Shown here piece after piece: positions 43,301 through 52,970 of a stretch of 64,000 nt of DNA. Numbering within the stretch: position 1 is the first letter of the stretch; each line of letters begins with the position of its first letter. The stretch covers positions 39,018,001-39,082,000 of the forward strand of contig NC_057831.1 of the NCBI RefSeq assembly GCF_910594005.1. Reading direction: 5' to 3'. The notes below the pieces were generated by a model. It did no database searches and was not told the DNA's origin. It saw only the letters and a program-made list of their open reading frames with translations. Origin of the DNA: Cervus elaphus (taxonomy: Eukaryota; Chordata; Mammalia; Artiodactyla; Cervidae). Both the position numbers and the translations under genes were made by a program.

Positions 43301-44206
43301 ACTATAAAACTCCTAGAGGAGAACATAGACAAAACACTCTCCGACATAAATCACAGCAAGATCCTCTATGACCCACCTCCCAGAATATTGGAAATAAAAG
43401 CAAAACTAAACAAATGGGATCTAATGAAACTTAAAAGCTTTTGCACTACAAAAGAAACTATAAGTAAGGTGAAAAGACAGCCGTCAGATTGGGAGAAAAT
43501 AATAGCAAATGAAGAAACAGACAAAGGATTAATCTCAAAAATATACAAGCAACTCCTGCAGCTCAATTCCAGAAAAATAAATGACCCAATCAAAAAATGG
43601 GCCAGAGAACTAAACAGACATTTCTCCAAAGAAGACATACAGATGGCTAACAAACACATGAAAAGGTGCTCAACATCACTCATTATTAGAGAAATGCAAA
43701 TCAAAACCACAATGAGGTACCATTACACACCAGTCAGGATGGCTGCTATCCAAAAGTCTACAAGCAATAAATGCTGGAGAGGGTGTGGAGAAAAGGGAAC
43801 CCTCTTACACTGTTGGTGGGAATGCAAACTAGTACAGCCACTATGGAAAACAGTGTGGAGATTTCTTAAAAAACTGGAAATAGAACTGCCATATGACCCA
43901 GCAATCCCACTTCTGGGCATACACACTGAGGAAACCAGATCTGAAAGAGACACGTGCACCCCAATGTTCATCGCAGCACTGTTTATAATAGCCAGGACAT
44001 GGAAGCAACCTAGATGCCCATCAGCAGATGAATGGATAAGGAAGCTGTGGTACATATACACCATGGAATTTTACTCAGCCGTCAAAAAGAATTCATTTGA
44101 ACCAGTCCTAATGAGATGGATGAAACTGGAGCCCCTTATACAGAGTGAAGTAAGCCAGAAAGATAAAGAACATTACAGCATACTAACACATGTATATGGA
44201 ATTTAG
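40388..44206 (+). CDS. ORF2: L1 ORF2p, endonuclease/reverse transcriptase
   Basis: 1272 codons, uninterrupted; human ORF2p has 1275. It nicks target DNA and copies L1 RNA at the nick (target-primed reverse transcription). The N-terminal APE-type endonuclease keeps N13 (LNVNGLN), E42 (QETHL), D144 and N146 (VGDFNT), D204 (SRIDH) and D228/H229 (SDHSA). The reverse transcriptase has motif A with D599 (SIDAEKAFDK), TRQGCPLSALLFN as motif B and FADD at 699-702 with both catalytic aspartates. The C-terminal Cys-rich segment has C1129, C1133, H1141, C1142 and C1146. It ends HVYGI with a TAG. TAA sits directly before the ATG. In L1s ORF2 is translated at low level by termination-reinitiation, which the short spacer would allow. 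I see no missing key residue. Confidence 0.97.
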   Translation: MATGPHLSIITLNVNGLNAPTKRQRLAEWIQKQDPHICCLQETHLKTRDTYRLKVKGWKKIFHANGDQKKAGVAILISDKIDFQIKAVKRDKEGHYIMIKGSIQEEDITIINIYAPNIGAPQYVWQTLTSMKEEINSNTIIVGDFNTLLTTMDRSTKQKINKETQTLNDTMDQLDLIDIYRTFHPKTINFTFFSSAHGTFSRIDHILGHKSSLGKFKKIEIIPVIFSDHSAVRLDLNYRKKIVKNSNTWRLNNTLLNNQQIIEEIKKEIKICIEMNENENTTTQNLWDTVKAVLRGRFIALQAYLKKQEKSQINNLTLHLKQLEKEEMKNPRVSRRKEILKIKAEINAIETKETIAKINKAKSWFFEKINKIDKPLARLIKKQREKNQINKIRNENGEITTDNTEIQRIIRDYYQQLYANKMDNLDEMDKFLEKYNFPKLNQEEIEDLNRPITGKEIETVIKNLPANKSPGPDGFTAEFYQKFREELTPTLLKLFQKIAEEGKLPNSFYEATITLIPKPDKDATKKENYRPISLMNIDAKILNKILANRIQQHIKKIIHHDQVGFIPGMQGFFNIRKSISVIHHINKLKDKNHMIISIDAEKAFDKIQHSFMIKTLQKAGIEGTYLNIIKAIYDKPTASITLYGEKLKAFPLKSGTRQGCPLSALLFNIVLEVLATAIRAEKEVKGIQIGKEEVKLSLFADDMILYIENPKDSTRKLLELINEYSKVAGYKINTQKSLAFLYTNNEKTEREIKETIPFTIATKRIKYLGVYLPKETKDLYIENYKTLMKEIKEDTNRWRNIPCSWIGRINIVKMAILPKAIYRFNAIPIKLPTVFFTELDQRISQFVWKYKKPRIAKVILKKKNGTGGINLPDFRLYYKATVIKTVWYWHKDRNIDQWNRIESPEINPRTYGHLIFDKGGKDIQWKKDNLFNKWCWENWSTTCKRMKLEHFLTPYTKINSKWIKDLNVRPETIKLLEENIDKTLSDINHSKILYDPPPRILEIKAKLNKWDLMKLKSFCTTKETISKVKRQPSDWEKIIANEETDKGLISKIYKQLLQLNSRKINDPIKKWARELNRHFSKEDIQMANKHMKRCSTSLIIREMQIKTTMRYHYTPVRMAAIQKSTSNKCWRGCGEKGTLLHCWWECKLVQPLWKTVWRFLKKLEIELPYDPAIPLLGIHTEETRSERDTCTPMFIAALFIIARTWKQPRCPSADEWIRKLWYIYTMEFYSAVKKNSFEPVLMRWMKLEPLIQSEVSQKDKEHYSILTHVYGI

Positions 44207-44577
44207 AAAGATGGTAACGATAACCCTATATGCAAAACAGAAAAAGAGACACAGAAATACAGAACAGACTTTTGAACTCTGTGGGAGAATGTGAGGGTGG
44301 GATGTTTCAAAAGAACAGCATGTATACTATCTATGGTGAAACAGATCACCAGCCCAGGTGGGATGCATGAGACAAGTGCTCGGGCCTGGTGCACTGGGAA
44401 GACCCAGAGGAATCGGGTGGAGAGGGAGATGGGAGGGGGGATCGGGATGGGGAATAAGTGTAAATATATGGCTGATTCATATCAATGTATGACAAAACCC
44501 ACTGAAATGTTGTGAAGTAATTAGCCTCCAACTAATAAAAAAATTAAAAAAAAAAAAAAGAAAGAAAAAAAAAAAAA
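44207..44577 (+). promoter_or_regulatory. L1 3'UTR, G-rich tract and A tail
   Basis: Positions 44415-44452 are a polypurine G-rich tract with six GGG or longer runs, able in principle to form a G-quadruplex. 'actaataaaaaa' near 44531 is the polyadenylation-like end. The tail is A-rich, interrupted by T and G (44534-44577). Confidence 0.85.
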
Positions 44578-44593
44578 GAAATAGTAGTATTGT
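44578..44593. repeat. Target-site duplication of the full-length L1, right copy
   Basis: GAAATAGTAGTATTGT, identical to 36982-36997. Confidence 0.96.
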
Positions 44594-45279
44594 ATCTCCA
44601 TTTATTTCAAACAGTTTTGGAACATTCTTAAAAATGGTCAAGAGAGAGTTGATTTGAAATAACTTTAATTTACAAAATAACTACAAGAAATATAGCAATT
44701 ATAGGAAACATTAGAATATGACATTTAGTTAAACAAACAGAAAGAGCAAATAACCACAGAGTCAAGAAGCGTGAACTCAAAAAAACAATAGGTAGTATTT
44801 ACTGTAAAAAGGAAAAAAAAAAAACACATAATTCTTGTAACATGGTTGTTTAAATTCTCTATATAAAATCAGAGCACTAACTATCTTTGATTATTTTGGC
44901 ATACAATCATATCCAGTTTTATTACATTACAACATTATTGTTGTCTTGCAGAATAACTCTTAAATTATTATTATTGATGAGATAATATCTTGTTTAAGAC
45001 CTAAATTCTGATTCCTTGAGACAAGGGACTGAGTTTTTTTATATGCACAAATTCTCCAGCCATGAAGTGTAATAAAACACCAAGGAGAATAGCTGAGAGT
45101 CATCTTAGATACTGTTTATAATCCCCTTTACTTCTTAAGTCATATAATCTCTCTATGGCTGGTTTCCTTGTAAGATAGACAGCATTTTTGTAAGTAATGA
45201 TAAAGAGGTGAGGAAAAAAAGTGACCCTATAGTGTGATAGCTATAGTGGGTAGAGAGGGCACCTTCAGCCTAAGCGCTC
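44594..45279. other. No gene recognised
   Basis: 3' flank of the L1; AT-rich unassigned sequence with an A run at about 44813-44823. Confidence 0.5.
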
Positions 45280-45960
45280 AAAAAGGGTGAGATCCATTGA
45301 TGAAAAGGAGCCTCAGGAAGATGTGAGGAAAACATGTTTCAGAAACAATGAAGAACAAGTGTGAAGTTCCTGAGGCATGAACCAGACAGGCCTGCTCCTG
45401 CAATGACCGAAGTTCGCCTGGGCTTGGGCAGGGTTGGCAAGGTTGAGGAGCAGCTCTTGGATATGGTGTTAGAAAGGGATAGGGGGAAGGCATTGGAAGG
45501 TTTTAAACCAGGAAGCAAAATTACTTGATTTTCACTTTAAAGAATAATTTAACTGCAAAAAGAAAAAGGATGTTAGGATGCAAAAGCGAAAACATGGTGA
45601 CCAGCTGTGTGCTGTGCTTAGTCACTCAATCATGTCTGACTCTTTGCAACCCATGGACTGTAGCCCGCCAGCCTCCTCTGTCCATGGGGATTCTCCAGGC
45701 AAGAATACTGGAGAGGGTTGCCATGCCCTCCTCCAGGGGTTCTTCCCAACCCGGGGATCGAACCCGGGCCTCCCACATAGTGAGCGGATTCTTTACTGAC
45801 TGAGCCACCAGGGAAGTCTGGTGACCAGTTAAGGGCCTGTTGTTAATAGTATTGGCTAGGGATAAAGAAGGCTTGAATGTTGGTGACTTTAATAGGTTTG
45901 GAGCAAATGGGTGGGCCCAAGGCATGTTTTGGGAAAAAAGTACCATGTAAATCTTACTGC
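45280..45960 (+). repeat. Ancient mammalian interspersed repeat split by a Bov-tA
   Basis: 'ggcattggaaggttttaaac' with 'ttgattttcactttaaagaa' before, and 'tgaccagttaagggcctg' with 'ggctagggataaagaagg' after, the SINE are consecutive parts of a common old repeat. I do not name the family. Confidence 0.5.
45605..45818 (-). mobile_element. Bov-tA SINE
   Basis: Antisense copy, with 'gggttcttcccaacccgg' and head 'ttctttactgactgagcc'. The exact TSD 'tggtgaccag' is at 45595-45604 and 45819-45828. Confidence 0.94.
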
Positions 45961-46474
45961 AATGTGCAAATGTAATATACTGTTATTATAGTTAATGAAT
46001 ACAAATAAATTCATCTCAAGAGTTAATTATTTAAGCCCCTTCCCATTTTTTTTATCAGCTCACCTCTAGTCAAATTGCTATTCAACAACAATCTTTTAAT
46101 TTTTTCCTGGTCCTTTTCAATATAAGAAACTAGCATCTGATAAAATAAGATCCAGGTGCATAATTGCTACATGATAAATATTTGCCATATTAATGACTAC
46201 ATAAATAAAATATGACAGATTTGCTACAAGGCTTTTGGGTCAAGGAGATATTTGAATGAATGAAACATAGATGGAAAGAGTTTATTTTTACAAGATAAAA
46301 CCAGTTGACAGTCTCTTCATTTCAGGATTGGAATTTTTACAGTGTCACTGACCCTGGGAAATGTTTTTACATGAATTTTCTTGGCAGCATTGGGCCTAAT
46401 CTGTTAGCATAAAATAATGTATATAAATGATCTTTGAAAAGAGCAAAGCTTTGTGTAAATAATAGTAAGACTTG
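45961..46474. other. No gene recognised
   Basis: AT-rich unassigned sequence. Confidence 0.5.
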
Positions 46475-46650
46475 CTATCATTTATTTACTGACACCTATG
46501 TGTCATATCTCATGCTAGGCTTTTGTACATACATTACCTTGTTTAATTCTCACAAAATTCATAGAGGAAAGTCATTATCCCTTTGTTTTAAAATTGAGGG
46601 GTCAGCTACTCAGAAATGTTATTTAACAGCTGGATGAAGGATAAAGCTTT
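46475..46650 (-). repeat. MIR SINE, antisense
   Basis: 'catttatttactgacaccta', 'acattaccttgtttaattct', 'cacaaaattcatagagg' and 'tattatccctttgttttaa'-like order matches antisense MIR. Confidence 0.65.
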
Positions 46651-46879
46651 GAAGTACTGATCTGACTCATTTCATTGCCTCAGTAAAGGTGGACATTACT
46701 ATCTTTACTTGAAATAAATATTAACACACAAATATCGAGTACATTTACTTCTTTGGAGAATGTCTTAGAAATTGTGCTACATGTGCTTCTAAAATAATCA
46801 CAGAATGATGGATTTTAGAGATTTAGAGGTAGGTCTCTATGTGACCAGATAGTTCTTTAAATGTAATTCCTTGCTTGAC

Positions 46880-46970
46880 TTTCACATGCTCAAGGTCATT
46901 GGAAAGCAAAGCTAGGATTCAAATCCAATTTGGTGCTCTTCAGACCATAGCATACTGATTCAGAATTTGA
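46880..46970 (-). repeat. MIR fragment, antisense
   Basis: 'ctcaaggtcattggaaagc', 'agctaggattcaaatcc' and 'ctcttcagaccatagc' correspond to the 5' half of MIR in antisense. Confidence 0.5.
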
Positions 46971-48369
46971 CATTTGGTTCATCTCTATGTTTACAAGAAG
47001 ACTAAGATAAAAGACCCAGAGAAATCTGTGAAAGGGCTCATCTTGCCATTGGTGAAAAGAATTTGTGGTTTACTTGAAAGAAAAAGATGACATGATAGCA
47101 GTAACAAATAACTCTGGTGCCTAAAAAGAATGGAACAATGGTGCTTAGCATTATCATGAGAGTCCGGTGCTCCAGTGTACAGAAATATAGAAATGAAATA
47201 AAAGCTGTTGGATGTCAAAGGCAAATTTTGCCAATGTCAGCAGTGTCAGTAGCAGAAACCACCAGAATGCATGACAGGGAAAGTGGGAGGACTTGATAAA
47301 CAATAGAAAGGAAGATTATTGCACTGAACATTTTAGACTGTTCTCAACTGTTCAGTTCAAAATGGTGCCTAAATCACAAAATCTGAGGCTGCTTTTTTCA
47401 CTCTCCCTATTACACATGACCTCTGAGTCAAAAGGAACACCTACAAACACAAGCCTGGGGAAGGCAGGTTCATCCAGCCAGGATGTGTACGTAACTAAGT
47501 TTACCCTGCACCTATCCAGAACAACAAATTCAGAATGTCTCTTACGCCCACTAAATTCCTCAGAAGGGACCAGCCTGTATTATGTAATTAAGACAATTGA
47601 TTTCTCAGAAAACTGTGGTGGCGGAGTTCATCAAGTACAGTTTTGTTTTGTTTTTAAGTGAGGGTTAGTTCTTAACTCTCTCAGGCAGGCAAAACCTCAG
47701 TTTTGCCATGGGTTTCAGATGAATCCAGAGTATCCACTGACATTACCAGAAACTCTGGATACTAATCACACTCATCATGATAAAAAAGAATGGGGAAAGA
47801 AAATATGAGAAATAAGATCATATAAATAGGCTGTAGTTTATTATGGGTACTGCATTAGGAGTAACCTGGAACCCAAAATTGCCTTATCCTTTTTCAGTTT
47901 TCTGTGCTATTTGCATATGGATGGTTAGAAATGAGTTGTAGTTCCTTAGCTGGAAGTGGGATAGAGTATCATTGACAGATGTACAGATAAATGTTTGAGA
48001 ATCTTTGGCTTAAATGATCATGGAAGTTTACTTGTTTATACTGAATTAATTACTTTTCCACTGTGTTTTGAGGGAATTACAAATCAATGTTACTTTTGTC
48101 CCCCTGACTCATAGGACTTGGAGATCCTTCAACCTGCTGTCAGTAGAAATGTCAAGGTGTTTTTCAAGTAAATTCATTTTTATGTAGGAAAAACAAGGTC
48201 TTAGGAACAAGAGCCAGAAAAAATTAAGACGGACCCAAAGCAGTAGCTTTCTATGGGAGACATAGCTAAATCACCTCAAGACACTGCCCCCAAAATATTT
48301 AATCATTCCCTCATGCCTAATTTATGGCAGAATATGCATTACTATTTTTCTATGTAACAATTGTTGTTT
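46971..48369. other. No gene recognised
   Basis: About 1.4 kb unassigned. A 122-codon frame at 47293-47661 (+) is the longest in this block but has no recognisable domain, no convincing start context and no conserved-looking composition, so I do not call it a gene. Confidence 0.5.
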
Positions 48370-49145
48370 TCAGTCGCTCAGTCATGTCCGACTCTTTGCA
48401 ACCCCGTGGACTGCAGCACACCAGGCTTCCCTGACCATCACCATCTCCTAGAACTTGCTCAAACTCATGTCCATTGAGTCACTGATGCCATCCAACCATC
48501 TCATCCTCTGTCGTCTCCTTCTCCTGCCTTCAATCTTTCCCAGCATCAGGGTTTTTCTAATGTGTCGGCTCTTCACATCAGGTGGCCAAAGTTTTGGAGC
48601 TTCAGCATTAGCATCAGTCCTTCCAATGAATATTCAGGATTGAATTCCTTCAGTATTGACTGGTTTGATCTCTTTGCAGGCCAAGGGACTCTCAAGAGAC
48701 CTCTTCAACACCATAGTTCAAAAGTATCAATTCTTTGGTCCTCAGTCTTCCTTATGATCCAAATCTCACATCCATACATGACTACTGGGAAAAAACATGG
48801 CTTTGATTATAGGGACCTTTGTTGGCAAAACAATGTCTTTGTTTTTTAATACGCTGTCTAGGTTTGTCATAGCTTTTCTTCCAAAGAGCAAGTATCTTTT
48901 AATTTCATGGCTACAGTCACCATCTGCAGTGATTTTGGAGCCCCAAAAAATAAAGTCTGTCACTGTCCATTGTTTCCCTACCCTATTTGCCATAAGCTGA
49001 TGGAACTGGATGCCATGATCTTCATTTTTTGAATGTTGAGTTTTAAGCCAGGTTTTTCACTCTTCTCTTTCACCTTCATCAAGAGAATCTTTAGTTCCTC
49101 TTCACTTTCTGTCATAAAGGTAGTGTTATTTGCATATCTGAGGTA
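48370..49145 (-). mobile_element. BovB LINE 3' fragment, older copy
   Basis: 'cagtcgctcagtcatgtcc' at the left, then antisense coding sequence including KITADGDCSHEIKR and LPTKVPIIKAMF on the minus strand. The right limit is near 'gcatatctgaggt' (49145), equivalent to the YADD region. It is more diverged than the 9029 and 16195 copies. Confidence 0.92.
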
Positions 49146-49234
49146 TTAACTGAGTAATTTTTATGTAATTTTTTGGCTTGATTTCAGAACCAGTTCTAGG
49201 CTTAAAAAAAAAATTTTAAAGGAAAACTTATGTC

Positions 49235-49325
49235 TATACTGTTTTGCATCTATTACCTAATAAGGTCCTTCACACATAAGAGATATACAGTACATATTTG
49301 CTGAATGAATGCATAAAGAAATGGA
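49235..49325 (+). repeat. L2-like 3' tail
   Basis: 'ccttcacacataagagata' followed by 'catatttgctgaatgaatgc' matches an L2 3' end. Confidence 0.45.
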
Positions 49326-49424
49326 TGAATGCATATTCTTGTACTTTGCTTTATCAACATTATATTCTAATATTAAGTCTAGATGGATGGAATCATATAT
49401 ATTTTCATAAGTTTTTAAAATTTT

Positions 49425-49510
49425 ATTTTTATTGAAATACAGTTGATTTACAAGATAGTACTAGTTTAAGCTATACAGAAAAGGGATTCATTTATACAGT
49501 TTTTTCATAA
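49425..49510 (-). repeat. Old L1 3'UTR fragment, antisense
   Basis: 'ttttattgaaatacagttga', 'tttacaagatagtactag' and 'ggattcatttatacag' form the same module as at 7368 and 32190. Confidence 0.65.
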
Positions 49511-50765
49511 GTTTCTAGGAACTCCTGCTAAGAATTGCTCATCTCCTTGTCTGTAAGACTGTGCCTGCATCACCATTTGCTTAAATGTCACAGCACCAAA
49601 GTAATAAGCCCCATCATTATTTTCTTCATATATATTAAAAAATATATTTATTGGCACTTACTACATTATAATGCCCCAACTGGAACTGATGGCACAAGAT
49701 GAATGATCTGGGTCTTTTATACAAGGATCTCTTATTTGTCTGGTGGCTGAGACATCAACAGAGATCTATCTATAGGTAACACTGTAGCCGCTAGAGAAGG
49801 ACATGAAATCTTCTAGGAGCACAAAGGAAAAGACCTACTCCAGCCTTGCAAGTTGGTCTCCATTAAAACCTCTCTACCCTTCCTCTTATCCTTCACAGTT
49901 TTACAGTAGTGCTTAGAATGAATTATATTCAAATGCACTATTTCCTGATCCAACCGTGAGTTTTAGGTATCTGAGACTTTCCTCCACCTTGCTCCCTACT
50001 CCAAGTCTCAAGAATGAATCATACTAGGTATTTCTTTTGTAAGTTTCCTGTTTAGTCTGTCCTACATTTTAGAATGATCTCATCTAGGCTTCTTTCATGC
50101 CTCAAACTATTTTGTTGTGACTGCATGAAAAGAGGCAAAGATGCAAAGAAGGTACCATATTATATTCTGTTTTCTCTGTAATGATAGAGTAGACATGAAT
50201 AACCTGAAGAACATACACACACACACACATACATATATATATAATAGTAAAGCATAGTAAATTAGGAAGTTACAGATTATAAAGTTTGTTTAAAAAGCAA
50301 AATGCTTTATTGAAGTACAATCAGTTGTCAGTCACAATATTCATGTTTTAAAATTCACTGAATTAGCAAATTCAGAGCCATTGTTCCTAGGGGAAATACA
50401 GAAGTAGGTTCCTGAGCCCCTCTGGTCACAAAATTTTTGTCAACCAGTCAATACATAAATTGTTTTCCACCTTTTTTTAAAGCCAACTCATTTACTATAT
50501 ACTGTTGATTTGTTAACACTGATATCATAGCCAATAGCACTATGGTTCATGAGTGAACAATGGTTAACTAATACGTATTTTCTTTAAGGCACATTCTTTG
50601 TGCTTAGGAACACTAGGTGGCATATAAGCACCAGGTTAGAGGCCATTTTTTGGACCGCAAAATCACCAAGAAAAAGCATAAATGAGGCACTAAAAACATG
50701 GGAAGAATGCTTGTTTACGGTATGAGAAGGCTGGGCATCATTTTGAGTCTCTGCATGTCTATGAG
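49511..50765. other. No gene; AC/AT microsatellite inside
   Basis: Unassigned, with (AC)n followed by (AT)n at 50215-50243. Confidence 0.55.
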
Positions 50766-50970
50766 GGTCTTCTCCATTGGCTGAGCAATAAAGAATCTGC
50801 CTACAGTGCAAGAAATTTGAGTTCTATCCCTGGGTGAGGAAAATCCCATGGAGAAGGAAATGGCAGCCCACTCTAGTATCCTTGCCTGGGAAATCCCATG
50901 GACAGAGGAGCCTAGTGGGCTACAGTGCACAGGTTTGCAAACAGTCGGACACTGGGAAATTAACAACAAC
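50766..50970 (+). mobile_element. Bov-tA SINE, diverged
   Basis: Head 'ggctgagcaataaagaatct', 'gagttctatccctgggtg', body 'ggagaaggaaatggcagccc' and end 'acagtcggacactggg'. No TSD evident. Confidence 0.85.
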
Positions 50971-51327
50971 AAACCTGCTTCCTTAGCTAGTACACTAATT
51001 CCCAGTGTTTCACTCAATAAGTGTTTATTTTAAATATATAGTTCAGAACACTGCCTTTCAAGTGTAGAGATGCCTGGTTTCCTTATAGTTGGGACCCACT
51101 TGAAAATTCCCCCACCTTTTTAACTTCTGAAACTTTGAATTCAACATGTAGAAAGTGATAGCGTTCATGCAAATTCCTGTGCCAGACACATAATGGGGCC
51201 AAACAAACTGAAGTGTCCGAGTTTCGAACAGAGAAAGGTTTATTTCAGGACCATTCAAGGAAATGGGTAGCTCATTCCCTAAAAAGCCTCAAGTTCCCCT
51301 AATAGTTTCAGCAAAACATTTTTAAAA

Positions 51328-51570
51328 ATATATTATCTATAGTGAAACAGATCACCAGCCCAGGTGAGATGTATGAGACAAGTGCTCGGGCCTGGTGCAC
51401 TGGGAAGACCCAGAGGAATCGGGTGGAGAGGGAGGTGGGAGGGGGGATCGGGATGGGGAACACATGTAACTCCATGGCTGATTCATGTCAATGTATGACA
51501 AAACCTACTGCAATGTTGTGAAGTAATTAGCCTCCAACTAATAAAAATAAATGAAAAAAAAAAAAAAAAA
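51328..51570 (+). mobile_element. L1 (bovid type) 3'UTR fragment
   Basis: 'gtgaaacagatcaccagccc', the G-rich tract (51419-51460), 'gaagtaattagcctccaac' and an A tail to 51570. It is severely 5'-truncated. No clear TSD. Confidence 0.93.
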
Positions 51571-52179
51571 CCAGATGAGAGATGGGAGTGGCAGGGTATG
51601 TAATTAGTATCTGTACATTTCTCTGATTGAGCTGATGGTGAGGGAACAGAATGGTGTCACAGTAACTTTACCAGTCCTTAGGCTCCAGGAGGCCTGGGCT
51701 ATGTGCTTATGGTCATTAAGTATTTAACATATTCCATTTGATAAGTTTTCACATCTGTGAAACAATTCAGGAAATGTGCATCAAACACTGTTATCTATTC
51801 AATAGATACTTAAGAGAGTAGCTAAAGCAGAGGATATGGGGGAAGTCTTGTCCTGTGAAGCCCCCACAGGGTCCTGCACCTTAACAGTGGTAAACGATTT
51901 GGGGTCATGCAGATTTTCATATGATTTTAAATTTAAATCTTACTATGTAAGTTTCACAAGTCCTTTTACTAAATACTAGTATTCCTTTGGGAAGAAACTG
52001 TTTGGAAAAATAAAATCTTGTGCAAATTTCCTCCAATAACTTCACTAATGATTCCCTCCAAAACCAAGACAAGAGTTATGTCAGTATTTCCAGGTGAGCT
52101 GCAAATAGAGCATCTTTCATTGTGGATGGCAAAAGTTAATTAAAAATCTCTTCAAATGCTTACTTGTCCTTTGTAATTT
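51571..52179. other. No gene recognised
   Basis: Unassigned sequence without convincing frames. Confidence 0.5.
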
Positions 52180-52320
52180 CATTGTTATGATTATTCTCAT
52201 TTTACATAAGAGGAAACTAAGTTTAACAGTAAATTTTCCCCAGGTCATGTAGCTGGTAAGCCACAGAATGAGGGATATGACCTCAGTTTTGACTCTCCCC
52301 TGAAGCTCCTATTCTTAGAG
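52180..52320 (-). repeat. MIR SINE, antisense
   Basis: 'attctcattttacataagag', 'gaaactaagtttaacag', 'ccccaggtcatgtagctgg' and 'gccacagaatgaggga' follow antisense MIR order. Confidence 0.7.
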
Positions 52321-52514
52321 AAATGGAATCAAATAGTTGAGAAACACAGTATTTGGATGCAACTGGCTGTGATTTCAGTCCCAGGTCCTCCATATGATCT
52401 TGTGTCATTATGGAATTTCCCTGAGCACTCATTTCATGATTAACAATATAGGAATTAAAATGACTAAATGATTAAATTAGCTGTTAAATGTTTTAAATAA
52501 GTCATAGTAAGAGC

Positions 52515-52970
52515 TAACGCTTATCCAGTGGTTATCATATGCTGGACACTGTTTGAAGTATATGACAATGTGACATGTTATTGTTATTTAGTTGCTAAGT
52601 CGTGTCCAACTCTTTTGCGATCCCATGGACTGTAACCCGCCAGGCTCCTTTGTCCATGGGATTTCCTAGGCAAGAATACTGGAGTGGGTTGCCATTTCCT
52701 CCTCCAGGGGATCTTTCAGATCCAGGGGTTGAACCCGTGTCTCCTGCATTGGCAGGAGGATTCTTGAACACTGAGCCATCAGGGAAGCTTCATTATGACA
52801 TGGACTAACTCATTTAACAGCAATTATATGGCTTAGGGTGAATGTTATACCTATTTTATTTCCAAAAACTGAGGCATACAGAGTTTAAGGGATTTCTTTG
52901 TCCAAATGTCTTGCAGCAAGGTCTGGGAGGAAGGGATCTGAACCCAGTCAACTTGGCTCCGAGATTTAAT
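52515..52970 (-). repeat. MIR SINE, antisense, split by a Bov-tA
   Basis: 'taacgcttatccagtggtta' and 'gctggacactgtttgaag' before the insert, then 'aactcatttaacagcaatt', 'aaaactgaggcatacagag' and 'ctgaacccagtcaacttgg' after it. Confidence 0.7.
52578..52795 (-). mobile_element. Bov-tA SINE inside a MIR
   Basis: Antisense copy, with 'ggggatctttcagatcc' and head 'ttcttgaacactgagccatc'. The TSD is 'tgacatg' at 52571-52577 and 52796-52802. Confidence 0.92.

Larger units (their letters stand above)
36998..44577 (+). mobile_element. Full-length L1 (bovid L1 family) with both ORFs open
   Basis: The layout is 5'UTR 36998-39409, ORF1 39410-40336, 51-bp spacer, ORF2 40388-44206, 3'UTR 44207-44533 and an interrupted A tail to 44577. 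The first bases (GAGGAGGAGCCAAGATGGCG) resemble the start of other mammalian full-length L1s, so the copy is not 5'-truncated. The 16-bp TSD is exact. Five other fragments of this family in the window are truncated or rearranged. Complete ends, a perfect TSD and two uninterrupted ORFs indicate a recent insertion that could still be active. Activity itself cannot be read from sequence. Confidence 0.97.

Noticed and set aside
39640..44064. Many minus-strand frames of 60-124 codons opposite L1 ORF1 and ORF2
   Set aside because: They are shadows of the A-rich sense coding frames; no independent motif.
47293..47661. 122-codon open frame as a gene
   Set aside because: No domain, signal or splice structure visible, and unremarkable composition; length is compatible with chance in 64 kb.
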